This document shows, one piece after another, positions 1-8,360 of a stretch of 64,000 nucleotides of DNA. The notes under the pieces are model-generated. The model was not told the origin of the DNA and searched no databases. It worked only from the letters and a program-made list of their open reading frames with translations. Both the position numbers and the translations under genes were made by a program. The first letter of the stretch is position 1; each line of letters starts with the position of its first letter. The stretch is from Herbidospora daliensis (lineage in GTDB: Bacteria; Actinomycetota; Actinomycetes; Streptosporangiales; Streptosporangiaceae). The stretch spans positions 186,001 through 250,000 of the forward strand of contig NZ_BBXF01000005.1 in assembly GCF_001570585.1 (NCBI RefSeq). The letters are read 5' to 3'.

Positions 1-142
1 TGGCACGGGCGTGGGCGTTCCGCTGGTGGCCGAGGTGGTCGGGGCGGCGGAGGACGTGGGCGGCTTGACGGGTTTGTCGGGTCGGGGAAATGGCGTTGCG
101 GGATTGTCGGTGGGCGGGGCTAGGGTCGGGTTTTGTGGCTGA
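1..142 (+). CDS. Possible 3' end of an upstream gene (partial)
   Basis: The second forward frame is open from the left edge to a TGA at 140-142 and reads as a Gly/Val-rich tail (GTGVGVPLVAEVV...). I cannot assign it to a family. If real, it ends 8 nt inside the GTG start of the ABC ATPase and would be translationally coupled to it. It could equally be chance in G-rich DNA. Confidence 0.25.
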   Translation, partial: GTGVGVPLVAEVVGAAEDVGGLTGLSGRGNGVAGLSVGGARVGFCG

Positions 143-1058
143 GGAACCGTTGATTGTCGCGCGTGGGCTGGTCAAACGCTTCGGGGAGTTCACGGCGGTC
201 GACGGGATCGACGTGTCGGTGGAGCGGGGTGAGGCGTTCGGTTTTCTGGGGCCGAACGGGGCCGGTAAGTCGTCGACGATGCGGATGATCAGTTGTGTGT
301 CGCCGCCGACGGCGGGTGAGTTGCGGATTCTGGGGTTGGATCCGGTGCGTGACGGGGTGGCGATCCGGGGGCGGTTGGGGGTGTGTCCGCAGTTGGGCAA
401 TCTCGACACTGATTTGTCGGTGTTCGAGAACTTGACGACGTATGCGCGCTATTTCGGGTTGTCGCGGGCGGAGGCGCGGCGGCGGGCGGGTGAGCTGCTG
501 GAGTTCGTGCAGCTGGCCGATCGGGCGAAGGGGAAGGTGGAGCCGCTGTCGGGGGGCATGAAGCAGCGGCTGACGATCGCGCGGGCGCTGGTGAACGATC
601 CGGAGATCGTGTTGCTCGACGAGCCGACGACGGGGCTTGATCCGCAGGCGCGGCATCTGTTGTGGGAGCGGCTTTATCAGCTGAAGCGTCAGGGGGTGAC
701 GCTGGTGCTGACGACGCATTACATGGATGAGGCCGAGCAGTTGTGTGATCGGCTGGTGGTGATGGACGGCGGGCGGATCGTGGCGGAGGGGTCGCCGCGG
801 GATCTGATCGGGCGGTATTCGACGCCTGAGGTGGTGGAGTTGCGGTTCTCCGGGGGCGGGGATGTGGCGGGGAAGCTCGACGGGGTGGGTGAGCGGGTCG
901 ACGCGTTGCCTGATCGGGTGCTGGTGTATGCGCGTGATGGTGACGCGGCGGTGGCGGAGGTGCATCGGCGGGGGCTGGCGCCGTTGAGTGTGCTGGTGCG
1001 GCGGTCGACGTTGGAGGATGTGTTCCTGCATCTCACGGGCCGGACGCTGGTCGACTGA
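135..1058 (+). CDS. ABC transporter ATP-binding protein (DrrA/NodI type)
   Basis: ATPase of a two-permease ABC-2 exporter, expected to power export of a drug or lipid-like substrate. Numbered from the GTG at 135 (about 307 aa): Walker A GPNGAGKSS near 39-47, signature LSGGMKQR near 138, Walker B IVLLDEPTTGLD near 158-168, and the switch histidine in TTHYMDEAE near 195. The C-terminal extension ending in TLEDVFLHLTGR is typical of DrrA/NodI proteins. An upstream ATG at 90 would add 15 unconserved residues, so the GTG is preferred. The TGA overlaps the next gene's ATG (ATGA). Substrate unknown. Confidence 0.92.
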   Translation: MAEEPLIVARGLVKRFGEFTAVDGIDVSVERGEAFGFLGPNGAGKSSTMRMISCVSPPTAGELRILGLDPVRDGVAIRGRLGVCPQLGNLDTDLSVFENLTTYARYFGLSRAEARRRAGELLEFVQLADRAKGKVEPLSGGMKQRLTIARALVNDPEIVLLDEPTTGLDPQARHLLWERLYQLKRQGVTLVLTTHYMDEAEQLCDRLVVMDGGRIVAEGSPRDLIGRYSTPEVVELRFSGGGDVAGKLDGVGERVDALPDRVLVYARDGDAAVAEVHRRGLAPLSVLVRRSTLEDVFLHLTGRTLVD

Positions 1059-1816
1059 TGGCGCATTCGACGGTGGCGGTGCTGGAGCGGCATCTGTCGC
1101 TTTATCGCAGGTTGTTCTGGGCGTCGGCGTTGTCGTCGTTCGTGCTGCCGGTGTTGTTCCTGGTGTCGATCGGGATCGGGGTCGGCGGTTATGTGGGTGA
1201 GCTCGGCGGGGTGTCGTATCTGCAGTGGATCGTGCCGGGGGTGATGGCGTCCACGGCGTTCCAGATGGCGATCGGTGAGACGACCTATCCGGTGCTGGGC
1301 GATTTCAAGTGGTCGCGGGGGTATCACGCGATGCGGGCGACGCCGGTGCGGATCGGTGACATGGTGGCCGGTCAGGTGCTGTTCATGGTGGTGCGGGTGC
1401 TGCCGCAGACGGTGGTGTTCCTGCTGGTCGTGGTGGCGTTCGGCGGGTTGCGGTCGTGGTGGTCGGTGGTGACGCCGCTGGTGTGCGCGGCGGTGGTGGT
1501 GGCGTCGGCGTTGCCGGTGATGGGGTTTTCGGCGCGGATCGACAACGACGGTTATTTCGCGTTGTTGTTTCGGTTCGTGATGATTCCGATGACGTTGTTC
1601 TCGGGGGTGTTCTTCCCGGTGGCGCAGCTGCCGGTGGTGGCGCAGTGGCTGGCGTGGGTGTCGCCGTTGTGGCATGGGGTGGAGTTGTGCCGGGCGGCGA
1701 CGCTGGGGGTGGCGCCGCCGTGGCCAATCTGGGCGCATCTGTCGTGCCTGGTGGCGTGGACGGTGGCGGGCGGCTGGTTCGCGATGCGCGGGTTCGCCCG
1801 CCGGTTGGCGGTGTGA
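1058..1816 (+). CDS. ABC-2 type transporter permease 1
   Basis: Membrane subunit, 252 aa, with about six hydrophobic segments. The internal pattern (VPGVMASTAFQMAIGETTYPVLGDFKW, split here as VPGVMASTAFQ and ETTYPVLGDFKW) and the final SPLWHGVELCR segment are those of NodJ/DrrB-like ABC-2 permeases. It starts in an ATGA overlap with the ATPase and is followed after 4 nt by a second, related permease, so the three genes form one exporter, probably with a heterodimeric membrane part. Confidence 0.9.
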   Translation: MAHSTVAVLERHLSLYRRLFWASALSSFVLPVLFLVSIGIGVGGYVGELGGVSYLQWIVPGVMASTAFQMAIGETTYPVLGDFKWSRGYHAMRATPVRIGDMVAGQVLFMVVRVLPQTVVFLLVVVAFGGLRSWWSVVTPLVCAAVVVASALPVMGFSARIDNDGYFALLFRFVMIPMTLFSGVFFPVAQLPVVAQWLAWVSPLWHGVELCRAATLGVAPPWPIWAHLSCLVAWTVAGGWFAMRGFARRLAV

Positions 1817-1820
1817 CGCG

Positions 1821-2642
1821 ATGATGACGGCGTGGGTGGCGGCCCGGCGGAACCACCGTGCCGGCGGGGTGTCGGTGCGGCGGGTGGGGGCGGTGCTGGG
1901 CCGCAACGTGGGGGCGTTGCGGTCGGGGCCGGCCTATTGGCTGGTGTTGTTGTCGGGGTTCTTCGAGCCGCTGCTGTATCTGCTGTCGATCGGGGTCGGG
2001 GTGGGGGCGCTGGTCGGGACGGTCCCGGTCGGGGGGCGTGCGGTCGACTACGCGGTGTTCGTGGCGCCGGCGATGCTGGCGGTGTCGGCGATGTCGGGGG
2101 CGCTGGCCGAGACGACGTTCAACGTGTTCTTCAAGTTCAAGTACGCCAAGACGTATGACGCGGTGCTGGCGACGCCGGTGCGGCCGGTGGAGATCGCGCT
2201 GGGTGAGCTGACGTGGGCGCTGGTGCGCTGCCTGTTCTACACGGTGCTGTTCCTGGTCGTGATGGTGGCGCTGGGGTTGACGTCGGCGGGTGGGGCGCTG
2301 GCGGCGTTTCCGGCGACGGCGCTGGTGGGGGTGGCGTTCGGGGCGGTGGGCATGGCGATCTCGACGTTCCTGCGGGGGTGGCAGGATTTCGATCTGCTGA
2401 CGACGGGCCAGTTCACGCTGTTCCTGTTTTCGGGGACCTTCTCCCCCGTGCAGGACTATCCGGCGGTGTTTCAGGTGATCGTGTCGTTGACGCCGCTGTA
2501 TCACGCGGTGGAGCTGGTGCGGGGGCTGGCGGTCGGGCCGGCGGGGTGGGTGCTGCTGGTGCACGCCGGTTATCTGGGGGTGATGGCGGTGGCGGGGTTG
2601 TGGCTGGCGTCGCGGCGGATCGGGAAGCTGCTGCTGGTGTAG
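1821..2642 (+). CDS. ABC-2 type transporter permease 2
   Basis: Second membrane subunit, 273 aa from the ATG pair at 1821; the frame extends upstream but that part is antisense-like Trp/Arg-rich translation of permease 1. It shares the NodJ/DrrB plan with permease 1 (AMSGALAETTFNVFFKFKY; SLTPLYHAVELVRG near the end) and has about six transmembrane segments. It starts 4 nt after permease 1 stops. The two permeases look like an old duplication. Confidence 0.9.
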   Translation: MMTAWVAARRNHRAGGVSVRRVGAVLGRNVGALRSGPAYWLVLLSGFFEPLLYLLSIGVGVGALVGTVPVGGRAVDYAVFVAPAMLAVSAMSGALAETTFNVFFKFKYAKTYDAVLATPVRPVEIALGELTWALVRCLFYTVLFLVVMVALGLTSAGGALAAFPATALVGVAFGAVGMAISTFLRGWQDFDLLTTGQFTLFLFSGTFSPVQDYPAVFQVIVSLTPLYHAVELVRGLAVGPAGWVLLVHAGYLGVMAVAGLWLASRRIGKLLLV

Positions 2643-2662
2643 GCGCTACAGTGGGCGGCCGT

Positions 2663-3130
2663 ATGTCTTATTCGGATTCGGGCCCGGTCGGGCGGTTGGC
2701 GGCGTTCGGGACTCAGCTCGTCGAGGTGCACCTGTGGTTGCGGGAGGAGCTCGATCGGCTGGTCGGCGGTGAGCTGGCGGGGCGTGACCTGCGGGTCCAC
2801 TGCGTGGCGTTCTGCACGGCGCTGGAGCGCCATCACGTGGGTGAGGACACGCGGGGGTTTCCGGCGCTGGAGGCCGACTTCCCCGAGCTCGGGCCGACGC
2901 TGGCGTTGTTGCGGCGCGACCACGACATGATCTCCGGGATCCTGGCCCGGCTGGCCGACCTGGCGCGGCAGCCGGGTGATGAGCGGATCGCCGGGGAGAT
3001 CGCGGGGCTGGCGGCGATCGTGACCTCGCATTTCGCCTACGAGGAGCGCACGATCGTGGCGGCGCTGAACCGGCTCGACGTCCCCGAGTGGCGGACCGCT
3101 CCCCCGGAGTTCCTGCGCGTCTACGGCTGA
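2663..3130 (+). CDS. Hemerythrin HHE cation-binding domain protein
   Basis: 155 aa, predicted four-helix bundle that could bind a di-iron centre. Candidate ligands appear in the expected order: H23, H57/H58 with E61 (ERHHVGED), H87 (RRDHDMI), H123 and E127/E128 (SHFAYEERT). The ATG at 2663 is preferred because the frame upstream is low-complexity shadow of the permease. It lies 20 nt after the exporter operon. The last 10 bp overlap the convergent DedA gene. Whether it senses or stores O2, NO or iron cannot be read here. Confidence 0.85.
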   Translation: MSYSDSGPVGRLAAFGTQLVEVHLWLREELDRLVGGELAGRDLRVHCVAFCTALERHHVGEDTRGFPALEADFPELGPTLALLRRDHDMISGILARLADLARQPGDERIAGEIAGLAAIVTSHFAYEERTIVAALNRLDVPEWRTAPPEFLRVYG

Positions 3131-3747
3131 GCGAGTTCGCGGGGGCGCTCGCCGCTCTCCTGCGGGGCGGGCCGGCGGCGGCGCAGGACGTACCGGACGA
3201 TCTCCACGACCGCGGTCACGGTGAGCGCGATGCCGAGGCCGAGGAGCAGGCCCTTGAAGGGGTTGTCCTCGAAGGCGGCGCCGCCGATGTAGCCGATCAT
3301 GGCGGAGTAGAGGGCCCAGGAGACGACGGCCAGGCCGTCGAAGAACGCGAAGCGGTGCAGCGGGTAGCGGACGACGCCGGTGGTGAGGGTGACGGCGGTG
3401 CGGCCGCCGGGGATGTAGCGGGCCACGACGAGCAGCAGGCCGCCGCGTTCCTCGAAGGCGGCGTGCGCCCAGCGGATGGCGGCGCGCTTCTGGAAGCGGG
3501 CGCCTCCGGCGCGGCCGATCTGGTAGGAGATGTTGTCGCCGATGAACGCCCCGGTCGCGGCGGCGGCGATGACCAGGCCGAGGGCGGGGGCGTCGGCGGC
3601 GGCGGCGAAGACGCCGGCGGTGATCACGGCGGTTTCGCTGGGCACCACCGGGAAGAAGGCGTCGATCACCGAGATGGCCAGGATGGCGGCGTAGATCCAC
3701 GGTGATGTCATCACGTCGTGCAGGAAGGTCATGATGGCATCGGTCAT
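3121..3747 (-). CDS. DedA family membrane protein
   Basis: 208 aa polytopic protein of the DedA/VTT family, whose members are implicated in lipid carrier or phospholipid flipping and membrane homeostasis. Seen: an early hydrophobic segment with the family's acidic/proline pattern (DAFFPVVPSETAVITAG), a glycine-rich GDNISYQIGR loop, and the later ARYIPGGRTAVTLTTG segment with the conserved Arg/Gly. A TAGGGT hexamer 8 nt before the start resembles a -10 element of a near-leaderless promoter. Convergent with the hemerythrin-like gene. Confidence 0.9.
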   Translation of the reverse strand: MTDAIMTFLHDVMTSPWIYAAILAISVIDAFFPVVPSETAVITAGVFAAAADAPALGLVIAAAATGAFIGDNISYQIGRAGGARFQKRAAIRWAHAAFEERGGLLLVVARYIPGGRTAVTLTTGVVRYPLHRFAFFDGLAVVSWALYSAMIGYIGGAAFEDNPFKGLLLGLGIALTVTAVVEIVRYVLRRRRPAPQESGERPRELAQP

Positions 3748-3881
3748 GTCAGCCGACCCTAGGGGCGGGCGGGGCGGGCCCGGATCCGGCGATGGTGGGG
3801 CGTGGGGGCTGACTTTCGGCAGGGGTGGGGTGCGACCTGGGGATGAGGCCGGGGGGTCGGGGCGCGGGGTAGCGTGCTGGG

Positions 3882-5042
3882 GTGCCGCGCCTGAGAGACG
3901 TGCCGTTGTGGCTGGTGTTGTGTGTTCCGGTGGTGTTCGCGCCGGTCAACCCCTATGACTGGCGGCCGCAGTCGGGGAACGTGCTGGTGGTGTCGGTGGT
4001 GGCCGGCTGCCTGGTGATCGCGGGGGCGGTGGCGCTGGCGCGGGCGCGTCCGGTGGCGGCGCTGGTGGTGGTGCTGCTGACGGGGCCGTGGGCCTCCAGT
4101 GAGGCGCTGGCGACGGTGCAGTTGTGGCCGATGAACCACTCGGCGAAGATCGGGCCGATCAACGGGTTCACGCCGGCGGTGATGACGTTGAGTTTCCTGG
4201 CGGGGATGCGGATGGAGCGGGCCCGGCCGGCGGTGTGGCTGTATGGGGTGATCGTCGTGGTGGGCGGGGTGTGCGCGGCGGTCTCGACGCTGGGGCCGGT
4301 GCCGTCGGCGGAGCCGAACGTGTGGGTGTCGGGGCTGTCGGGAGTGCTGATCTGCAGTCTGCTGCCGTGGACGGCCGGGCGCAGCGTGCGCCATCGCCGT
4401 CAGGGGCGGCTGCGGGAGCGGCTGATGGTGGAGGAGCAGGCGCGGCTGCGGGAGCGGGCGCGGATCGCCCAGGACGTCCACGACTCTTTGGGGCACGAGC
4501 TGGCGTTGATCGCGTTGCGGGCGGGCGCGATGGAGATGGCGGCCGATCTGCCGGCCCGGCACCGGGAGGCGGCGGCCGGGTTGCGGGAGGCGGCCGGGGA
4601 CGCGACGGAGCGGCTGCGGCGGGTGATCGGGATGTTGCGGGCGCAGGACGAACCGGCGACGCTGCTCCCCCACGCGCGGGCGGGCGGCATCGCCGATCTG
4701 GTGGCGCGGGCGCGCGCGTCGGGCATGACGGTGCGGCTGGACGGCGACCTGGCGGGCGCCGATCCGCTGGGGGCGGTCTACCGGGTGGTGCAGGAGGGGC
4801 TGACGAACGCGGCCAAGCACGCGCCGGGCGCGCCGGTCACGGTGGCGCTGGAGCGGCGGGAGGGGCGGGTGACGGTGAGGGTGGGCAACGACGTGGAGCC
4901 GGGCGCGGAGGCGGGCCGGCCGGGCACGGGCCTGGTCGGGTTGTCGGAGCGGGTGCGGCTGGCGGGCGGCACGTTCGCGGCGCGGGTGGAGGAGGGCCGG
5001 TTCGAGATCAGCGCCGGCCTGCCCGACGAGGTCCCGTCATGA
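3882..5042 (+). CDS. Two-component sensor histidine kinase (HisKA_3/NarL partner type)
   Basis: 386 aa membrane kinase with four to five N-terminal transmembrane segments to about residue 165, then a cytoplasmic linker, a HisKA_3 dimerisation helix with the phospho-acceptor H200 in RIAQDVHDSLGHE, and an HATPase domain (N-box EGLTNAAKHA, G-box GTGLVGLSERV). GTG start; TAGCGT lies 6 nt before it, so the mRNA is probably leaderless. It overlaps the response-regulator start by ATGA, so the pair is co-translated. There is no obvious extracytoplasmic sensor domain, suggesting an intramembrane signal, perhaps the neighbouring exporter or membrane state. Confidence 0.93.
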   Translation: MPRLRDVPLWLVLCVPVVFAPVNPYDWRPQSGNVLVVSVVAGCLVIAGAVALARARPVAALVVVLLTGPWASSEALATVQLWPMNHSAKIGPINGFTPAVMTLSFLAGMRMERARPAVWLYGVIVVVGGVCAAVSTLGPVPSAEPNVWVSGLSGVLICSLLPWTAGRSVRHRRQGRLRERLMVEEQARLRERARIAQDVHDSLGHELALIALRAGAMEMAADLPARHREAAAGLREAAGDATERLRRVIGMLRAQDEPATLLPHARAGGIADLVARARASGMTVRLDGDLAGADPLGAVYRVVQEGLTNAAKHAPGAPVTVALERREGRVTVRVGNDVEPGAEAGRPGTGLVGLSERVRLAGGTFAARVEEGRFEISAGLPDEVPS

Positions 5043-5698
5043 TCAAGGTGGTGCTGGCCGACGACGAGATGCTGATCCGGGCCGGGGTGCGGGCGATCCT
5101 GGACGCCGATCCGGGCATCGACGTCGTCGCCGAGGCCGGGGATGGGCGCGAGGCGGTGGAGCGCACGCTGGCGCACCGGCCCGACGTGGTCGTGATGGAC
5201 ATCCGGATGCCGGTCCTGGACGGGCTGGCGGCCGCCGCCGAGATCCGCCGCGCCTGCCCGGCGACGGGGGTGGTGATGCTGACGACGTTCGGGGAGGACG
5301 AGTACATCGCGCGGGCGCTGAAGGTCGGCGCGGGCGGTTTCCTGCTGAAGTCGGGCGATCCGCGCGAGCTGCTGGCCGGCATTCACGCCGTGGCGGGCGG
5401 GGCGGCGTATCTGTCGCCGAAGGTGGCCGCCCGGGTGATCGCCGAGCTGAACAACCGCGACTCGGGGCGGGCGGCGGCGGCGCGGGGCCGGGTGGCGGTG
5501 CTGACCCCGCGTGAACGCGAGGTGCTGGAGCTGGTGGGGGCGGGGTTGTCGAACCAGGCGATCGCCCGGTCGCTGCGGCTGACCGAGGGGACCGTGAAGA
5601 CGTACGTGAGCGCGATCTTGACCCGGCTGGGGGTGGCCAACCGGGTCCAGGCGGCGATCGTCGCCTACGAGGCGGGCGCGGTCACGCGGGGAGACTGA
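5039..5698 (+). CDS. NarL/LuxR family response regulator
   Basis: 219 aa. The receiver domain has acidic residues D8/D9, the phosphorylation site D54 (VVVMDIRMP) and the conserved Lys in FLLKSGDP. The C-terminal LuxR-type helix-turn-helix is at about 154-212 (LTPREREVLELVGAGLSN, then EGTVKTYVS). ATGA overlap with the kinase; the last 17 bp overlap the convergent DUF952 gene. Targets unknown. Confidence 0.95.
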   Translation: MIKVVLADDEMLIRAGVRAILDADPGIDVVAEAGDGREAVERTLAHRPDVVVMDIRMPVLDGLAAAAEIRRACPATGVVMLTTFGEDEYIARALKVGAGGFLLKSGDPRELLAGIHAVAGGAAYLSPKVAARVIAELNNRDSGRAAAARGRVAVLTPREREVLELVGAGLSNQAIARSLRLTEGTVKTYVSAILTRLGVANRVQAAIVAYEAGAVTRGD

Positions 5699-6005
5699 AG
5701 GGGGTCACCGCCGCGACCGCGTCGACCGGGAGCGGCCCGTAGATGTGCGGGAACTGCTCGGCGGTGCCTTCGGGGGCCTCCAGCACGACCGGGACGCCCA
5801 GGCGGGTGTCGTCGATGTGCAGCAGGAGCAGCGGTTCGGTGACCTCGGCGTAGAAGCGGGTGGCGACGGCGCGGGCCTGGGGCAGGTCGCGGGAGGCGTG
5901 GATGAAGCCCTCCTGCTCCAGGGTGCGGCCCAGGGTGGAGATCCGGTATTCGCCGTCTTTCTGGGCGTGCGCCCAGTCGGAGGCCAGCGCGAGATGAAAG
6001 ATCAC
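5682..6005 (-). CDS. DUF952 family protein
   Basis: 107 aa, matching the full length of the DUF952 family (glutathione S-transferase-like fold annotation, function unknown). The family pattern is visible: initial IFHLALASDW, then EGFIHASRDLPQ, LLLHIDDTRLG and FPHIYGPLPVDAV. Start is a GTG. On its strand TAGGGT lies exactly 7 nt upstream, so it may be leaderless, although a GGAAGG directly before the start could also be a ribosome site. Confidence 0.9.
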   Translation of the reverse strand: MIFHLALASDWAHAQKDGEYRISTLGRTLEQEGFIHASRDLPQARAVATRFYAEVTEPLLLLHIDDTRLGVPVVLEAPEGTAEQFPHIYGPLPVDAVAAVTPFSLPA

Positions 6006-6020
6006 CCTTCCGACCCTATG

Positions 6021-6344
6021 TCAGTGCGATCCGGACAGGTTCAGCAGGACCACGCCGCCGATGATGAGGGCGATGCCGCCCGCTTTGACCAGCGTCATGG
6101 TCTCTCCGAGGAACAGCGCGCCGATGGAGGCGATCACGGCGGTGCCGACGCCGGCCCAGACGGCGTAGGCGACTCCGACGGGCATCTGCAGCTTCAGCGC
6201 GCGCGACAGCAGCGCGAAGGAGGCGACGTAGCCGACGACCACGACGACCGACCACAGGCGGTGGGAGAAGCCGTTGCTGAGTTTCAGCGCGGTGGTGGCG
6301 AGCACCTCGGACACGATGGCTCCCGCCAGGAAAATCCACGCCAC
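6021..6344 (-). CDS. Small multidrug resistance (SMR) efflux protein
   Basis: 107 aa, four transmembrane helices, the size of EmrE/QacE proteins. The essential glutamate is E13 in TM1 (AGAIVSEVLATTALK), and AYAVWAGVGTAVIA in TM3 fits the Qac (cation export) rather than the guanidinium-specific subtype. The GTG start at 6344 follows a good AAAGGA site by 6 nt; longer upstream translation is not SMR-like. SMR proteins act as antiparallel dimers exchanging drug cations for protons. It lies 15 nt downstream of the DUF952 start. Confidence 0.92.
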   Translation of the reverse strand: MAWIFLAGAIVSEVLATTALKLSNGFSHRLWSVVVVVGYVASFALLSRALKLQMPVGVAYAVWAGVGTAVIASIGALFLGETMTLVKAGGIALIIGGVVLLNLSGSH

Positions 6345-6420
6345 AGCTGTTCCTTTCGAGTTATTTGCACCTTTTGTGACACGGTATCGGTGTGCGCGTC
6401 CGACTGGCGAGAAGGGTCGA

Positions 6421-7425
6421 ATGCGTGTTCTACTGGTCGGCATGCGTTGGGACGCACCCACCCTGCACGAGCCGGGGCCCGCGCGCCCCCGGGTCGAGCG
6501 GCAGGCGATCACCCGCGAGTTCGGCGACCTCACCTGCTACGAGGTGAGCGCCCGCACCGCCATCGAGCCCGTCCCGGCCGCCGCCGAACTCCCCTACGCC
6601 TGGGCCCTCAGCCCCTACCGCGGCTGCCAGACCGGCTGCCGCTACTGCGCCGCCCGCAAGGGCCACCGCTACCTGGGCCTCGACACCGGCGACGACTTCG
6701 ACACCAAGATCGTGGTGAAGACCGACCTGGCCGCCCGGCTGCGCCGGGAACTGGCCGCGCCCAAGTGGCGGGGCGAGCCGGTCGCGCTGGGCCTCAACGG
6801 CGACTGCTACCAGGGCGCCGAAGAGGTCTACCGCCTCATGCCGAAGATCATCAAGGCGCTGGCCGACGCCGGCAACCCCTTCACCGTGCTGACCAAGAGC
6901 CCGCTCGTCCTGCGCGACCTGCCCCTGTTACGCGAAGCGGCCAAGGTCACCCGCGTGTCGGTCGCGGTGTCGGTCGGCTTCGTCGACGACCGCCTGCGGC
7001 GCGGCCTGGAACCCGGCGCCGTCTCCCCGCAGCGCCGCCTGGAGATCTGCGCGGCCCTCAACGAGGCGGGCGTGCCGTGCGGGGTGCTGATGGCGCCCAT
7101 CCTGCCGCTGATCACCGACTCGCCCGACAGCCTGCAGGCGACCGTCCGACGCGCCGCCGAAGCGGGCGCGGTCTCCCTGGTGCCCGGGGTGCTGCGGCTG
7201 CCGCCGGGCGCGCGCGACCTGTTCCTGGCGTGGCTGGCCCGCGACCACCCGGGCCTGGTGCCGCGCTACGAGAACCTCTACGGCGGCGGCCCGCTGACCC
7301 CGCCCGACTACCGCTCCCGCATCGCCGCCCAGGTCGAGTCCCTGGCCGCCGCCTACGGCATCGGCAAGACCTCCAAACAGTGGAAACGCCGCCGCTCCCC
7401 CGACCGCCAGCTCACACTGGTCTAG
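6421..7425 (+). CDS. Radical SAM protein, SplB/Rv2578c-like
   Basis: 334 aa. The 4Fe-4S motif is C-x3-C-x2-C (C69, C73, C76 in YRGCQTGCRYCAARK), the spacing of spore-photoproduct-lyase-like and Rv2578c-family proteins. The rest is a TIM-barrel-like sequence (VALGLNGDCYQGAEE; FTVLTKSPLVLRDLP). I chose the ATG at 6421 because AGAAGGG precedes it by about 5 nt; the ATG at 6442 is an alternative. Substrate unknown: relatives are annotated as putative DNA-repair enzymes without firm biochemical proof. Confidence 0.88.
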   Translation: MRVLLVGMRWDAPTLHEPGPARPRVERQAITREFGDLTCYEVSARTAIEPVPAAAELPYAWALSPYRGCQTGCRYCAARKGHRYLGLDTGDDFDTKIVVKTDLAARLRRELAAPKWRGEPVALGLNGDCYQGAEEVYRLMPKIIKALADAGNPFTVLTKSPLVLRDLPLLREAAKVTRVSVAVSVGFVDDRLRRGLEPGAVSPQRRLEICAALNEAGVPCGVLMAPILPLITDSPDSLQATVRRAAEAGAVSLVPGVLRLPPGARDLFLAWLARDHPGLVPRYENLYGGGPLTPPDYRSRIAAQVESLAAAYGIGKTSKQWKRRRSPDRQLTLV

Positions 7426-7547
7426 CGCGGATAGAAAGCCGGCTTGCCGCGCCCCAGGGCGTGGTTTCGACAGGTCGGGTGGCTGCCGCCCCGCCCAGCC
7501 GCAAAATCGCTGGCTGGCGACCCCGGCGGATCGCTAGCCTCGCCCCC

Positions 7548-8276
7548 ATGTCCGCGCCCTTCTCCCCCGCCGACCTGGCCGCCTTCGCCCGCGACGGCTT
7601 CCTGCACCTGCCCGCGATCGTCCCCCGGGAGGTCGCCGACGCCGCCCGCGCGATCCTGTGGCAGCAGATCGGCCTGTCCCCCGACGACCCGGCCGGCTGG
7701 ACCCAGCCCGTCGTGTGGACCGCCGACGCCGTCGGCTTCGGCCCGTTCGGCCAGATGATCGGCTCGCCCCGCCTGGCCGCCGCCCTCGACCAGATCGCCG
7801 GCCCCGGCCGCTGGGGCGGCCGCACCACCCTGGGCAACATCCCCGTCCGGTTCCCGGACCTGCCCGACGCGGGCGACACCGGCTGGCACATCGACCTCAA
7901 CGCCGCCCCCGACTGGTCGAAGATCGCGGTGCGCTCCCGCAGCCTGCTGCTGCTCACCCTGTTCTCCGAAGTCGGCCCCGACGACGCCCCCACCCGCATC
8001 CGCGCCGGCTCCCAGCGCGACACCGCCGCCCTGCTCGGCGACGACGAGGTCGACCTGATGGCCTACGGCCCCCGCCTGGATGAGGCCAGCCGCCACCGCC
8101 CCCTCGCCCATGCGACCGGCCAGCCGGGCGACGTCTACATCTGCCACCCGCTCCTCGTCCACGCCGCCCAAACCCACCACGGCACCCGCCCCCGCTTCAT
8201 GTCCCAGCTCCCGATCACCCTGGACCCGCATCTGGACCCCGCCGAAGACACTCCGCTCGGCGCCGCCCTGCGCTGA
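7548..8276 (+). CDS. Phytanoyl-CoA dioxygenase (PhyH) family protein
   Basis: 242 aa Fe(II)/2-oxoglutarate oxygenase. The metal triad is visible as H114-x-D116 (TGWHIDLN) and H205 (CHPLLVHAA); R215 near GTRPRF may bind 2-oxoglutarate. TAGCCT lies 7 nt before the ATG, suggesting a leaderless mRNA. The substrate cannot be predicted. Its last 230 bp are present a second time, rearranged, at 48520-48749. Confidence 0.88.
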   Translation: MSAPFSPADLAAFARDGFLHLPAIVPREVADAARAILWQQIGLSPDDPAGWTQPVVWTADAVGFGPFGQMIGSPRLAAALDQIAGPGRWGGRTTLGNIPVRFPDLPDAGDTGWHIDLNAAPDWSKIAVRSRSLLLLTLFSEVGPDDAPTRIRAGSQRDTAALLGDDEVDLMAYGPRLDEASRHRPLAHATGQPGDVYICHPLLVHAAQTHHGTRPRFMSQLPITLDPHLDPAEDTPLGAALR

Positions 8277-8360
8277 AAAGCTCATTCCGTTACGGCTCCG
8301 CCTACTGCGGCCCCGCCCGCCGCCGCCCGTCCTCCCCGCACCCGGCGCCAACCGGCCGCG
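8277..8360 (+). repeat. Dispersed intergenic repeat, copy 1
   Basis: Begins directly after the dioxygenase stop codon. It shares with 24154-24234 (other strand) a perfect 17-mer, TCCGTTACGGCTCCGCC, placed 9 nt after a TGA in both cases. After a diverged C-rich middle both copies share CCGGCGCC, one variable base, then ACCGGCCGCG. Function unknown; a 3'-end or REP-like element is possible. Confidence 0.6.

Noticed and set aside
6021-6420. Guanidine riboswitch before the SMR gene
   Set aside because: The leader is too short and lacks the conserved motifs; the protein is of Qac rather than Gdx type.
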